Shown here piece by piece: positions 34,921 to 44,875 of a stretch of DNA of 64,000 nucleotides. The notes under the pieces are model-generated. The model worked only from the letters and a program-made list of their open reading frames with translations, was not told the origin of the DNA and searched no databases. The first letter of the stretch is position 1, and the number at the start of each line of letters is the position of its first letter. Position numbers and translations under genes: made by a program. The stretch covers positions 2,812,584-2,876,583 of the forward strand of contig CP133159.1 of assembly GCA_030913385.1 (NCBI GenBank). The letters are read 5' to 3'. The stretch is from Cytophagaceae bacterium ABcell3 (GTDB lineage Bacteria; Bacteroidota; Bacteroidia; Cytophagales; Cytophagaceae).

Positions 34921-37161
34921 TTATTGCAGCTCTAGCTTAAATCTTTTTGTTTGTTCTCCTGTAGAAATTGTAAAATACCCCTCTTCTAATCTCTTGTCCC
35001 CATGTTTGTCTGGGAAACTCAAATGCTTCCATGGGTTTACAGCAAATGTAAATGTCTTGCTTTCCCCTGGCTTTAGCTGCTGCTTTTCAAAATGTTTTAA
35101 CTCTTTTATAGGGCGTGTAATACTGGCAACCTCATCACTTACAAACCAAAGGACAGACTCTTTACCAACTCTGTTGCCTGTATTCGTAACAGTAACCTGG
35201 CACTTTACGGTAGAATTAACAGAAACTACTGTGTCGCTTATGGTAATGTCTGAGTATTCAAAGTTTGTATAGCTTAAGCCCTGTCCAAAATCTATGAGGC
35301 TATACCTTTGCAAATCCTCACTAACAGGACGTAACTCCGAAAATTCGCTACGCTTATGGTTATAAGGAATAACGTGGCCTTGTTTCCATGGATAAGTGAA
35401 TGACATTTTTCCCGAAGGGTTTATATTGCCGCTAATAATTTCAGCAATGGCTGTTGCCCCTTCATTGCCTGGTAGACCGGCAAAGATGATCCCATCGCAA
35501 CGGTCTGCAATTTTATGTATAATTAAAGGACGCCCTTCGGTAAGTAATAATATGACAGGCTTACCGGTCATAAAAGCTTCCTTTGCTAAAGCTATTTGAT
35601 GTTCAGGAAGCTCAAGGTCATCTATGCTTCCATCGGTTTCTGCATAAGCTGTTTCTTCTCCCAAAGCTAGTATAACTACGTCTGCGTCTACGGCCTTATT
35701 GCTGAGTGTTGAAAGTTCAGCAAGTTCTACTGTAGTGTTTTCCAACTCTTTAGTTAGGGCAGAATAAATGGTGGGCATATCCTTTGGGAACCATATATCG
35801 CTCTGAGGAGCAAATCTGTACGTCCAGCCCCCACAAAGAGGGACCTTCCTATCGGCATTAGGCCCTGCCAAAACTATTTTTTTTATATCTTTTTGAAGTG
35901 GTAGTACATTTTTCTCATTTTTCACCAGAACAATAGATTCCCTGGCGGCATTAAGGGCTACTTTTTTGTGTTCTTCGGCTCCAATTCTTTCAAAACGGTC
36001 ATTTCTAGGATATGGATTGTCGAATAAGCCCAAGTCCATCTTTAGTTTTAATATTCTCCTGACCGACTGATCAATTCTTTCCTCTGATATCCTGCCTTCT
36101 TCTACTAATTCCTTTAAGTATTTACAAAAGCTGGTGGAGTAAGGCACCATAGACATGTCAATACCTGCATCTATAGCCAAAAAAGTGGCCTCTTTTTCAT
36201 TTTCAGCGACAAAATGCATTTTTTCTAGCGCAATGATGTCTAGCCAGTCTGTAACCGCCACCCCTTCGAAGCCCAGCTCTTTTCTAAGCAATCCGGTTAA
36301 AATTTCTTTATTGGCATGTACGGGAATCCCATTTATTTCCCCGCTGTTTATCATAACAGTTTTGACGCCTGCATTAATAGCTTTTTGAAATGCTGGAAGG
36401 AAAAACTCTCTAAGTGCCTGATCCGGAATTTCGGCTGGTGAGCGGTCCCAGCCTGACTTAGGGTCTGAATATCCTATAAAATGTTTGGCGCAGGCTGCTA
36501 CCTTATATGGGGCTGCTTCTTGACAGTTTTGGATACCGTTGACGAATGCAGTTCCAAACTCTGCTGTTACCATTGGATCTTCACCAAAAGTTTCATAATA
36601 CCTTCCCCAAAATTTATTTCTTCCTAGGTCCAGGACTGGTGCAAACAACCAGCTATGTCCTAAGTCAGCAGTTTCTATAACCGTTATTTTACCGGTTTCA
36701 TAGGCAAATGTAGTGTCGAATGTGGCTGCTAAATTAATGTTGTGAGGGAAAATCGTACCACCATTTAAATAGCTACTGCCATGAACATGATCTACTCCAT
36801 AGATAATAGGAATTTTGAGCCTCGAGTGTTTCATGTTGGTCCGTTGAAGACCATTTATATATTCAAACCAGTTTTCAGGATCTACGCCGCGGCCATTGAG
36901 AAATGAACCTACATGGTGGTTCTTTACAAAATCGATAAGTTTATTGGTGTCGAGTACAAAAGTGGTAACGGAGTCATAGTGTTCCTGTATGGAATCTGAC
37001 ATGATAGTGGTAATATTTAATTGGGTCATTTGCCCAATTTTCTCTTCAAGGGTCATTTGGGAAAGCAAGTTTTCCACAGGGTCATTGTTTTGTTCGCTAC
37101 TGCAACTGACTAGCAAGCCTGTGGAAAGTACTATGAGGAAGAAAAGTGTTCTGGAGAGCAT
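34921..37161 (-). CDS. bglX: GH3-family glycoside hydrolase, lipoprotein (beta-glucosidase-like)
   Basis: A 746-aa exported hydrolase of family GH3, likely active on beta-glucosides or xylosides. The signal peptide ends in a lipobox LLVSC (Cys near 20). The GH3 N-terminal barrel (about 45-370) holds the nucleophile in GVAVTDWLDI (near 303) and the KHFIGYSDPKSG block. The GH3 C-terminal domain (about 395-600) and a fibronectin III-like end (about 640-740) follow. The general acid/base glutamate cannot be placed with confidence. It is divergent from the aldo/keto reductase gene across 134 bp. Symbol given by family likeness only. Confidence 0.9.
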   Translation of the reverse strand: MLSRTLFFLIVLSTGLLVSCSSEQNNDPVENLLSQMTLEEKIGQMTQLNITTIMSDSIQEHYDSVTTFVLDTNKLIDFVKNHHVGSFLNGRGVDPENWFEYINGLQRTNMKHSRLKIPIIYGVDHVHGSSYLNGGTIFPHNINLAATFDTTFAYETGKITVIETADLGHSWLFAPVLDLGRNKFWGRYYETFGEDPMVTAEFGTAFVNGIQNCQEAAPYKVAACAKHFIGYSDPKSGWDRSPAEIPDQALREFFLPAFQKAINAGVKTVMINSGEINGIPVHANKEILTGLLRKELGFEGVAVTDWLDIIALEKMHFVAENEKEATFLAIDAGIDMSMVPYSTSFCKYLKELVEEGRISEERIDQSVRRILKLKMDLGLFDNPYPRNDRFERIGAEEHKKVALNAARESIVLVKNEKNVLPLQKDIKKIVLAGPNADRKVPLCGGWTYRFAPQSDIWFPKDMPTIYSALTKELENTTVELAELSTLSNKAVDADVVILALGEETAYAETDGSIDDLELPEHQIALAKEAFMTGKPVILLLTEGRPLIIHKIADRCDGIIFAGLPGNEGATAIAEIISGNINPSGKMSFTYPWKQGHVIPYNHKRSEFSELRPVSEDLQRYSLIDFGQGLSYTNFEYSDITISDTVVSVNSTVKCQVTVTNTGNRVGKESVLWFVSDEVASITRPIKELKHFEKQQLKPGESKTFTFAVNPWKHLSFPDKHGDKRLEEGYFTISTGEQTKRFKLELQ

Positions 37162-37295
37162 ATTTTATAATATATATACGGTATTAACTCCAAAAATATA
37201 TAAATCAAGTCTAAAAAAGATGGATAATATCATTCTTTTTGATTGATTTTAGGGATATTTGCTCAAATTTTTAGTAAATCTTTAAATCCTTTTTT

Positions 37296-38267
37296 ATGAA
37301 ATACAGAACTTTTGGAAGAACAGGCTGGAAAATCAGTGAAATTGGTTATGGCATGTGGGGCATGGCAGGATGGACAGGCTGGGATAGAAAAGAATGTGAT
37401 TATTGTTTAGATTTGGCTGTTGAGTTAGGTTGTAACTTCTTTGATACCGCTTGGGGATATGCAGAGGGAGCCAGTGAGCGGATTCTCGGAGACCTGGTAA
37501 AAAGGTTTCCTGGCAAGAAATTATATACAGCCACAAAAGTACCTCCTGCAAATTTTAAATGGCCTTCTAAAAGAGAATATACGCTTGATGAGTGTTTCCC
37601 GCCTGAACATATCATTGAGTATACCGAGAAAAGCTTGAAAAATATTGGTGTTGAAACCATAGACCTTCTACAGTTCCATGTTTGGGAAGACGCTTGGGTT
37701 AATGATGACCGTTGGAAAGAAGCTTTGGAAAAACTTAAGAAAGACGGTAAAATTAGGGCTGCTGGTATCAGTATCAACCGGTGGGAACCTGAAAACAGTT
37801 TGGAGACTATCAAAGATGGCCATATAGATGCTGTACAGGTTATTTACAATATTTTTGATCAAGCACCAGAAGATAAGCTTTTCCCTCTATGTGAACAGGA
37901 AAATATTGGGGTAATAGCCAGGGTGCCATTTGATGAAGGTACTTTGACTGGCACCTTTACTAAAGAAACTACTTTTCCTAAAGATGACTGGCGTAGTACT
38001 TATTTTGTTCCGGAAAACCTTCATAGCAGTGTGGAGCATGCAGATCGGTTAAAACCTGTTGTGCCAGAAAATATGACTATGCCTGAAATGGCGCTGAAGT
38101 TTATTCTTGGCAATAAAACAGTAAGTACAACTATTCCTGGTATGAGAAGGGAAAAACATGTGCGGGCTAACATTGGTGTAAGCGATTCTGCACCTATAGA
38201 ACAAGCTTTGTTGAATAAGCTTAGGGAGCACCGGTGGGATAGGCAACCTACTGCTTGGTCTCAATAA
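37296..38267 (+). CDS. Aldo/keto reductase
   Basis: A 323-aa NAD(P)H-dependent cytosolic reductase with the TIM-barrel of the aldo/keto reductase superfamily. Catalytic residues are visible: D in FFDTAWGYAEGASE with the Tyr four residues on, K in YTATKVPP, and H in LLQFHVWED. The C-terminal FILGNKTVSTTIPGMRREKHVRANI block binds the cofactor phosphate. The natural substrate is unknown. It shares its upstream region with the divergent GH3 gene, and the two may be co-regulated. A strong terminator follows its stop. Confidence 0.9.
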   Translation: MKYRTFGRTGWKISEIGYGMWGMAGWTGWDRKECDYCLDLAVELGCNFFDTAWGYAEGASERILGDLVKRFPGKKLYTATKVPPANFKWPSKREYTLDECFPPEHIIEYTEKSLKNIGVETIDLLQFHVWEDAWVNDDRWKEALEKLKKDGKIRAAGISINRWEPENSLETIKDGHIDAVQVIYNIFDQAPEDKLFPLCEQENIGVIARVPFDEGTLTGTFTKETTFPKDDWRSTYFVPENLHSSVEHADRLKPVVPENMTMPEMALKFILGNKTVSTTIPGMRREKHVRANIGVSDSAPIEQALLNKLREHRWDRQPTAWSQ

Positions 38268-38268
38268 A

Positions 38269-38301
38269 TAAAAAGGGCCGGATTTCTCCGGCCTTTTTTT
38301 A
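38269..38301. terminator. Bidirectional terminator
   Basis: Stem aaaaggg-ccgga / tccgg-cctttt (one bulged G) with a short loop and T run, between the convergent aldo/keto reductase and DUF4468 genes. Confidence 0.8.
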
Positions 38302-38838
38302 TTACCAATCATCTTCATCTTTAATTTCTCCAGACTCTACTGCTTGTTGTAGGGCTTCTAATAACGAGGTCATCTCTTTATTAAAGTTTTTGTAAAGCTC
38401 TGTTTTGTTCTGATGGCGTTGTTTCTGATAAAACGTTTCTAAAGGCACGGCTGATTTTTCATCATTTTTATTGTCATAAATGGAGAAGTCCGTCAAAGTA
38501 TAGCGGTATTTCCCGTCTTTCTGTGCTATGCTCATGTTAAACAATACGGTGTGTTTGTGTTTGTATCTGTAATCATAAGTGATGATTACTTCAAAGGAGC
38601 CTTTTCTGCTTACTTCACTTTTCTCTTTGTCTTCTTTTACTTTTTCTTTATTAGAAAAATATACTTCTAGCCATTTTCTGGTCTTCTCAAATATTTCATT
38701 TTGATCTTGACCTTCTATCTCTACAGTTTCTTGATAGGTAATCTTTTGGTTATCCGGATCGGTCGGAAATGTTTGGGCGATAAGGCTTTTGCCGGTAAAT
38801 AGCAATAAGGCAAATATTCCAATGTATTTTAAATGCAT
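38302..38838 (-). CDS. DUF4468 domain-containing exported protein
   Basis: A 178-aa exported protein with a signal peptide (residues 1-21, ending LIAQ). The remaining region fits the DUF4468 pattern common in Bacteroidota: YQETVEIEGQDQNEIFEKTRKWL, GSFEVIITYDYRYKHKHTVLFNMSI, and KYRYTLTDFSIY. These proteins look like small TBP-like folds of unknown role and act in the periplasm. It ends next to a bidirectional terminator and is monocistronic. The C-terminal 30 residues are acidic. Confidence 0.75.
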   Translation of the reverse strand: MHLKYIGIFALLLFTGKSLIAQTFPTDPDNQKITYQETVEIEGQDQNEIFEKTRKWLEVYFSNKEKVKEDKEKSEVSRKGSFEVIITYDYRYKHKHTVLFNMSIAQKDGKYRYTLTDFSIYDNKNDEKSAVPLETFYQKQRHQNKTELYKNFNKEMTSLLEALQQAVESGEIKDEDDW

Positions 38839-39237
38839 AAACGATACTTTTAATATAGTTAATTAAATAAGAGTTTTTGGTATGGCAATTTTCCAAGTTT
38901 AAATATAAATAATTAAACTCATAAATTGCAATAGAACTTAGTATGCATGGGTAATTGATTTGAAATCAGTTGTTTCCCCTTGCTGTTGTAGTCAAGGCTA
39001 ATTATGCTTACGTAAAAATTTTAGAGAGGTTTATAGTCATGTGCACTATAAAAAGATAGGGGAGGGGCTTAAATCTGAAATACTTCATAGAGCTTTCTAT
39101 TAAGTAGCAAAATAAATTAACTCAGTCGCTTTGCTCACAGTTGTGCCTTAACCATAGCGCTGCTGTGCTGTGCGATGCAAAAGTACTGATTTAATGTTAT
39201 TTTGCTCTTTATGCCGAAATCTATCGCATAGTTCAGG
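38839..39237. other. Intergenic stretch holding repeat copy D
   Basis: Positions 38839-39069 are AT-rich with no gene or clear structure. From about 39070 the stretch is the MITE-like copy D, which runs up to the mtaB stop codon. Confidence 0.6.
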
Positions 39238-39242
39238 TTAAA
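39070..39242. repeat. MITE-like family, copy D
   Basis: About 173 bp, starting ttaaatctgaaatacttcatagagctttctatta and ending ctatcgcatagttcaggttaa. It shares gtgccttaaccatagcgctgctg with copy C and tttctatta and gcaaaataa with copy E. Its last bases supply the stop codon of mtaB. Confidence 0.8.
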
Positions 39243-40569
39243 CTTTTTCATGCGCATTTACGCACATGCCTGTTATGGTACTTTCAGCTATACAGTTTTC
39301 GCTAATACCGTTGATTTTCACTTTTCTTATTTCGTTAATAAGTAAAGGGTCATAAGGTATGGCTACTTTAATATAGTTGTCTGTAAAGCCAAACATCATT
39401 CCGTCTTCATTGTCAGCCTCAAATAGAACATTGTGTTCCGTTCCTACAAACTGCTCATAAAAGAACCTTTTCTTTTTTTCAGAAAGGCTTCTAAGCATTT
39501 TAGTTCTGTTGCTTCTTTCTTTTTGGGGAACAGTAGGCTTGATAGACAGCGCATGCGTATTTGCCCGTTCAGAATAAGTAAACACGTGCAAATAAGTAAT
39601 GTCAAGCTCATTTAGGAAATTGTAAGTCTCCTTGAAGTCTTCGTCCGTTTCTCCCGGAAAACCTGTAATTACATCTACGCCAATGCAACAGTTAGGGATT
39701 GTTGCTTTAATCTTGCTGATTCTTTCTTCATAAAGCTCTCTGAGATACCGTCTGCGCATCATTTTCAGGATCTTGTTGCAGCCAGATTGTAATGGTATGT
39801 GAAAGTGCGGAACAAACTTTTTTGACTGCGCTGTAAATTCGATAATTTCGTCGGTAAGCAAATTGGGCTCTATAGAAGAAATCCTAAATCTCTGAATCTG
39901 TTCGATTTTATCAAGCTCTTTGACCAAAGTATAAAAAGAAGTGGTTCTTTTGCCGTTTGTTATACCATAGTCTCCAATATTTACCCCTGTAAGAACAATT
40001 TCTTTTACGTCACGAGTGGCAATTTCTTTTGCCGTTCTGAGGATACTGTCCACCGAATCGCTACGGCTTTTACCTCTTGCTTGGGGAATGGTACAAAAAG
40101 AACAGACATAATCACAACCATCCTGAACTTTAAGAAAAGTTCGAGTACGGTCATTTACAGAATAAGAGCAGTAGTAGTCTTTGGCTTCAGAGATGTCGCT
40201 AGCCAAGACCAGTGCTTTGTCTTTTTTATCAAAATTGTCAATGAGTTCCAGTAGCTTAAATTTTTCAGAGGCGCCTAATACGGCATCAACACCTGGAATT
40301 TCTGCGATTTCTGTAGGTTTTAGCTGTGCAAAACATCCGATAATAGCAATAAAAGCATTAGGGTTAAATTTTAATGCCTCTTTAACCACCTTTTTACATT
40401 TCTTGTCAGCATTGTCCGTTACAGAACAGGTGTTGATTACATAAATGTCTGCTTTTTTATGAAATGCTACCTTTTTGTAACCCTTTTCTTCAAAAAGGCG
40501 GGATATCGTAGAAGACTCGGAGAAATTTAGCTTACAGCCTAGTGTGTAAAACGCTACCATTTTATTCAT
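39238..40569 (-). CDS. mtaB: tRNA t6A37 methylthiotransferase MtaB
   Basis: A 443-aa radical-SAM enzyme that adds a methylthio group to N6-threonylcarbamoyl-adenosine 37 in tRNA. The N-terminal UPF0004 domain carries Cys in LGCKLN, NTCSV and IIGCFAQL (a first iron-sulfur cluster). The radical-SAM motif CDYVCSFC (CxxxCxxC) lies near residue 150, and a TRAM domain ends the chain. A TAAATTTG -7-like box lies at 40574-40581 on this strand, so close to the listed ATG that the second ATG at 40560 (MVAFYTLGCKLN) may be the true start. The stop lies in repeat copy D. Confidence 0.93.
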   Translation of the reverse strand: MNKMVAFYTLGCKLNFSESSTISRLFEEKGYKKVAFHKKADIYVINTCSVTDNADKKCKKVVKEALKFNPNAFIAIIGCFAQLKPTEIAEIPGVDAVLGASEKFKLLELIDNFDKKDKALVLASDISEAKDYYCSYSVNDRTRTFLKVQDGCDYVCSFCTIPQARGKSRSDSVDSILRTAKEIATRDVKEIVLTGVNIGDYGITNGKRTTSFYTLVKELDKIEQIQRFRISSIEPNLLTDEIIEFTAQSKKFVPHFHIPLQSGCNKILKMMRRRYLRELYEERISKIKATIPNCCIGVDVITGFPGETDEDFKETYNFLNELDITYLHVFTYSERANTHALSIKPTVPQKERSNRTKMLRSLSEKKKRFFYEQFVGTEHNVLFEADNEDGMMFGFTDNYIKVAIPYDPLLINEIRKVKINGISENCIAESTITGMCVNAHEKV

Positions 40570-40931
40570 ATAGCAAATTTAGGCAAATGTTACCTTATTT
40601 TATGGTAGGAGCGTAGAAAAAAATAGATGTTTATTAAAAACTTTTGTGAATTTTTGAACAACCGCTAGGCGGGGTAGTTTTTCTTTTCTTTGAATTTGCA
40701 ATATGTTAACTATCTAATGTTCTATTAATATTTTTTGTGTTGTTAAAAGATATGAACCTTTTAGTTAAAAATGTAATTTATGCACAAAGGGTGAAAATAT
40801 AAGGCGGTTGTTGGGGAAAACATGTAAATAATTTAAATTTGCATTAAAATTTAGATCAAAGTTTGCTGATTTAAATAAAAAATCTCTATTTTTACTCAAA
40901 ATTAAAAAACCATTATCCAAACTTAACCAAT
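40570..40931. other. Intergenic stretch upstream of glnN
   Basis: Very AT-rich region between the divergent mtaB and glnN genes. It holds the glnN promoter at 40811-40841, a possible -7 box for mtaB at 40574-40581, and no gene. Confidence 0.6.
40811..40841 (+). promoter_or_regulatory. Promoter of glnN
   Basis: TTG at 40811-40813 and TAAATTTG at 40834-40841 are separated by 20 nt, an excellent fit to the Bacteroidota promoter. It leaves a leader of about 85 nt before the ATG at 40932. Confidence 0.7.
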
Positions 40932-43118
40932 ATGGCTTATTTAAGATTTAAAGCTTTAGAAACAGCTACAGGAAGAAAACCTGTTAAAGTAAAACATCCC
41001 TCAATAAGGGTTTCTGATTATTATGGTGAGAATGTTTTCGGAATTGATGCAATGAAAAAAACATTGTCGCCAAGTATATTTAAGAAAGTTCAGCAAGCCA
41101 TATCTAAAGGAGAGAAAGTAGATAGCGCAACTGCAGAAGCTGTTGCTGCTGCTATGAAATCTTGGGCTATGGAAAAAGGAGTAACGCACTATACCCACTG
41201 GTTCCAACCTTTGACAGATGCTACTGCTGAGAAACATGATGCTTTCTTTGAAATAGATGAGCAAGGAAAAGCAATAGAAAAATTCAGAGGAAGTGCACTT
41301 GTTCAACAAGAGCCTGATGCTTCTTCTTTCCCTAATGGTGGTATTAGAAATACTTTCGAAGCTAGAGGATATACCGCTTGGGATCCTTCTTCTCCTGCTT
41401 TTATCATGACAAGTGGAGGAAGTGCCACGCTTTGCATACCTACTATATTTGTTTCTTATACCGGAGAAGCGCTAGATTATAAAACACCTCTTCTAAAAGC
41501 TTTGACTGCTGTTGATAAAGCTGCTGTTGATGTGTGTCAGTATTTTGACAAAGATATTACTAAAGTTACTGCCACTTTAGGAACTGAGCAAGAGTATTTC
41601 TTGATCGATAAAGCACTTTATGCTGCCAGACCTGATATCGTGATGTCTGGAAGGACTGTTTTCGGGCATTCTCCAGCAAGAGGTCAGCAGCTTGAAGACC
41701 ATTACTTTGGTTCTATCCCTCCAAGGGTACACAGGTTTATGGTAGACTTCGAAATTGAAGCTCTTAAACTTGGTATGCCGGTAAGAACCCGTCACAATGA
41801 GGTGGCTCCAGGTCAGTTCGAAGTGGCTCCTACCTTTGAAGAGTGTAACTTGGCAGCAGACCATAACCAGCTTTTAATGGACTTGATGTCTAAAATTGCG
41901 GAAAGACATAGCCTTAAAGTTCTTTTCCATGAAAAGCCTTTTGCTGGTATCAACGGTAGTGGTAAGCACTGCAACTGGTCTCTTAGCACCAATACTGGTA
42001 AAAACCTTTTAGGGCCAAGCAGCAAACCAAAGGAAAACCTTATTTTCCTTACTTTCTTTGTTAATGCTATTAAGGCTGTACACGATTATGATGACTTGTT
42101 GAGAGCGTCTATTGCTTCTGCTGGTAATGATCACAGACTTGGAGCCAACGAAGCGCCTCCAGCTATTATGTCAGTATTTATCGGTGAGCAGCTTTCTGGT
42201 GTTCTTGAAGAGCTAGAGAAAAACGGTAACGTTAAAATTGATAAAGGTGATAATGTTTACATGAAATTAGGTATCAGTAAAATACCTGAAATTTTATTGG
42301 ACAACACCGACAGAAACAGGACTTCTCCTTTTGCTTTTACTGGTAATAAGTTTGAATTTAGAGCTGTAGGTTCACATGCAAACGTTGCCGCTCCTCTTAC
42401 TGTACTTAACACTATTATGGCAGAGACCTTAGTGAAATTTAAAGAGGATGTTGACAAGCAAATAAAGAATGGTAACAAGAAAGAAGTTGCTATTATCAAT
42501 GTTCTTAGAGAGTATGTAATTGCTACTAAGAAAATCAGATTTGAAGGCAACGGATATTCTGATGAATGGGTAGAGGAGGCAGCAGGTAGAGGTCTTAACA
42601 ACGTTAAGACTACTTGCCAAGCGTTAGACTTCTATCTATCTGATAAAGCTAAAGAAGTTTTCGCTAAGCACAAGGTGCTTTCAGAGAGGGAGCTTGAGGC
42701 TAGATATGAAATCATGGCTGAAAATTATATCCTGAAGATTCAGATTGAATCAAGGGTGATGGGCGATTTGGCGCTTAACCATGTAATTCCTACTGCAATT
42801 GCTTATCAAAACAAATTGATAAACAATGTTAAAGGAATGAAAGATATTGGCCTTGAAGCTGAGTGTTCTACTGTTATCGATGCTATTAAGGATATGTCTC
42901 GTTTCATTAAGACTATTCAAACGGATGTAGATCAAATGGTGGAAGCCAGAAAAAGAGCAAACAAGATTGAGGACGTTAGAGAAAGAGCGCTCTTGTACGG
43001 TTCAGACGTGAAGCAGTACTTTGAAACTATTCGCTATGCTGTAGACAAGTTAGAGCTTCTTGTTGATGACGAAGATTGGCCACTAGTGAAGTACAGAGAG
43101 TTATTGTTCATGAAATAA
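40932..43118 (+). CDS. glnN: Glutamine synthetase type III
   Basis: A 728-aa cytosolic enzyme that makes glutamine from glutamate, ammonia and ATP. Length and motifs fit type III (GSIII-N): KSWAMEKGVTHYTHWFQPLT, GTEQEYFLID, TRHNEVAPGQFEVAPTFEECNLAADHNQL, KPFAGINGSGKHCNWSL, and NDHRLGANEAPPAIMS. The C-terminal ~150 residues are the extra helical region typical of the type. It has a strong promoter and a strong terminator and is transcribed alone. No PII or transporter gene is nearby. Confidence 0.96.
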   Translation: MAYLRFKALETATGRKPVKVKHPSIRVSDYYGENVFGIDAMKKTLSPSIFKKVQQAISKGEKVDSATAEAVAAAMKSWAMEKGVTHYTHWFQPLTDATAEKHDAFFEIDEQGKAIEKFRGSALVQQEPDASSFPNGGIRNTFEARGYTAWDPSSPAFIMTSGGSATLCIPTIFVSYTGEALDYKTPLLKALTAVDKAAVDVCQYFDKDITKVTATLGTEQEYFLIDKALYAARPDIVMSGRTVFGHSPARGQQLEDHYFGSIPPRVHRFMVDFEIEALKLGMPVRTRHNEVAPGQFEVAPTFEECNLAADHNQLLMDLMSKIAERHSLKVLFHEKPFAGINGSGKHCNWSLSTNTGKNLLGPSSKPKENLIFLTFFVNAIKAVHDYDDLLRASIASAGNDHRLGANEAPPAIMSVFIGEQLSGVLEELEKNGNVKIDKGDNVYMKLGISKIPEILLDNTDRNRTSPFAFTGNKFEFRAVGSHANVAAPLTVLNTIMAETLVKFKEDVDKQIKNGNKKEVAIINVLREYVIATKKIRFEGNGYSDEWVEEAAGRGLNNVKTTCQALDFYLSDKAKEVFAKHKVLSERELEARYEIMAENYILKIQIESRVMGDLALNHVIPTAIAYQNKLINNVKGMKDIGLEAECSTVIDAIKDMSRFIKTIQTDVDQMVEARKRANKIEDVRERALLYGSDVKQYFETIRYAVDKLELLVDDEDWPLVKYRELLFMK

Positions 43119-43140
43119 TTCCTGTTAATGTTCTATAAAA

Positions 43141-43172
43141 AAAAAGCTCAGATTAATTTCTGAGCTTTTTTT
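43141..43172 (+). terminator. Terminator of glnN
   Basis: Stem aaaaagctcag (43141-43151) / ctgagcttttt (43160-43170) with an 8-nt loop and a T tract. Confidence 0.9.
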
Positions 43173-43199
43173 ATTTGATAACCTCAACCTCCAAGAGTT

Positions 43200-43376
43200 T
43201 GGGTTAACCTGAAATATGCATTATAGCTTTCTATTACGTGTCAAAATAACTTCAAATCAGACGCTTCGATAGCATTTGGTTTTTAATCATAGAGCCACTG
43301 TGCTTAGCAAAGCCAATATGCTGTTTTTTTGTTCTTTTGCCCCTCATAACGAAATATAATTTATAATCCAGGTTTA
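43200..43376. repeat. MITE-like family, copy E
   Basis: About 177 bp from ggttaacctgaaatatgcatta to ataatttataatccaggttt, so the ends are inverted repeats of each other (aacctg..ata / tat..ccaggtt). The right half cccctcataacgaaat matches copy F in reverse. No ORF is present. Confidence 0.85.
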
Positions 43377-43458
43377 CAAGCCCATTTTTAAGAGCACTGA
43401 TTATTCTCATAAGCATAGTTGATTCAGGAAGACTCCGAAAAATCCACTTGGTCGCTGA

Positions 43459-44688
43459 TTATATACCTGCAATAGACTTTCCAGCAATATAACCTGTAGA
43501 CCAAGCTGCTTGGAAGTTAAACCCGCCTGTTATACCATCTATATCCATTACTTCTCCTGCAAAATATATGCCTGGACATTTCAGGCTTTCCATGGTATTG
43601 GGGTTGATTTCATTGAGGTCTACCCCTCCGCAAGTCACAAATTCTTCTTTAAAGGTGGTTTTCCCTTTTACATGAAAACGGCCTCTGAGCAATTCTTCAA
43701 TTGTCTTGTTAATTGACTTATTATTGATGTCACCCCATTTTAAATCTGGGCCAATGCCGTTTATAGAAGTAATTCTTTCCCATAGGCGCCTTGGCAGATT
43801 GACCGGCGAGTGCAAGTAGACTTGTTTTTTAGGGTGTTTCTCCCTAAAGTCGATAAATAAAGTCCTTAATTCTTCTTCACTATAGCTAGGAGTCCAATTA
43901 ATACTGATATAAAAGTCGTAATTTTTATCGCTCAAGGTTCTAGCAGCAAAAGCGGAAAGTTTTAATACTGCCGGACCGCTAAAGCCCCAGTGTGTAATGA
44001 GTAAAGGACCTGTGGCATGCATTTGCGTACCGTCTATTTTTACTTTTGCCTCTGGTACCGAAATACCTTGTAACCCATTCAATCTTGAGTTCGGAATATT
44101 GAATGTAAAAAGCGAAGGTACCGGATGCTTTATGTTATGTCCTAACTCTTTAATCCAATGCCATGATGCCGGGTTGGGATTACCTCCTGTAGAAATCACT
44201 ATTTTGTCAAAAACAAGTTGTTCTCCGCCCCGCAAAACCAATTGAAACTCGTCACCGTGTGGCTTTATAGCACTAACTCCAAACCCAGTGTATATTTTTA
44301 CACCATTTACTCTTGCTTCGCTTATTAAGCAATCTGTTATAGTAGCGGACGAGTCAGATTTAGGGAATATTCTATTGTCTGGCTCGGTTTTTAATGCTAC
44401 ATTTCTATTCTCAAACCAGTTAACTGTATCTTTTACAGAGAAAGTGGCAAAAACTTTACGAAGAAACTTTTCTCCTCTGGGATAGTTCTTGACTAATTGC
44501 TTGTTGTCGAAGCAAGCATTGGTAACATTGCAACGCCCTCCTCCAGAAACCAATACTTTTGATAGTAATTTATTAGACTTTTCAAATATAGATATTTCAT
44601 GATAAGGGTTTAGGTGGGCACAGGTTACTGCTCCAAAAAAGCCAGCGGCCCCACCTCCGATCACAGCAACTCGTGTTTTTTTGCTCAT
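43459..44688 (-). CDS. FAD-dependent oxidoreductase, HI0933/YhiN family
   Basis: A 409-aa flavoprotein. The Rossmann motif GGGAAGFFGA lies at residues 11-20, followed by the family signature KVLVSGGGRCNVTNAC (about 44-59), STGG in the middle and the C-terminal GEVMDIDGITGGFNFQAAWSTGYIAGKSI, which closes the FAD site. HI0933-like proteins (also called BaiN-like) are found in most bacteria, but the reaction is not settled. It is a single minus-strand gene, convergent with glnN. Confidence 0.9.
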   Translation of the reverse strand: MSKKTRVAVIGGGAAGFFGAVTCAHLNPYHEISIFEKSNKLLSKVLVSGGGRCNVTNACFDNKQLVKNYPRGEKFLRKVFATFSVKDTVNWFENRNVALKTEPDNRIFPKSDSSATITDCLISEARVNGVKIYTGFGVSAIKPHGDEFQLVLRGGEQLVFDKIVISTGGNPNPASWHWIKELGHNIKHPVPSLFTFNIPNSRLNGLQGISVPEAKVKIDGTQMHATGPLLITHWGFSGPAVLKLSAFAARTLSDKNYDFYISINWTPSYSEEELRTLFIDFREKHPKKQVYLHSPVNLPRRLWERITSINGIGPDLKWGDINNKSINKTIEELLRGRFHVKGKTTFKEEFVTCGGVDLNEINPNTMESLKCPGIYFAGEVMDIDGITGGFNFQAAWSTGYIAGKSIAGI

Positions 44689-44875
44689 TGTACTTTTAAA
44701 GTATATATTTTTTTCTTTTTAAATATAACTTATTTCATGTTAAGGTTAAAGTATATGTTATTTATTATGTGTTTGTTTGTAATATTTTTATATAGAATAG
44801 GGGTTATCCATTAACAAAATCTTCATTACCCTGTTTTGCTTATAAGGTTAAGATAATTTTAATCACAATAATACT

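Larger units (their letters stand above)
43119..43458. other. Intergenic stretch with terminator and repeat copy E
   Basis: Holds the glnN terminator (43141-43172), then repeat copy E (43200-43376). The remaining 80 bp before the end of the convergent flavoprotein gene show nothing recognisable. Confidence 0.6.
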
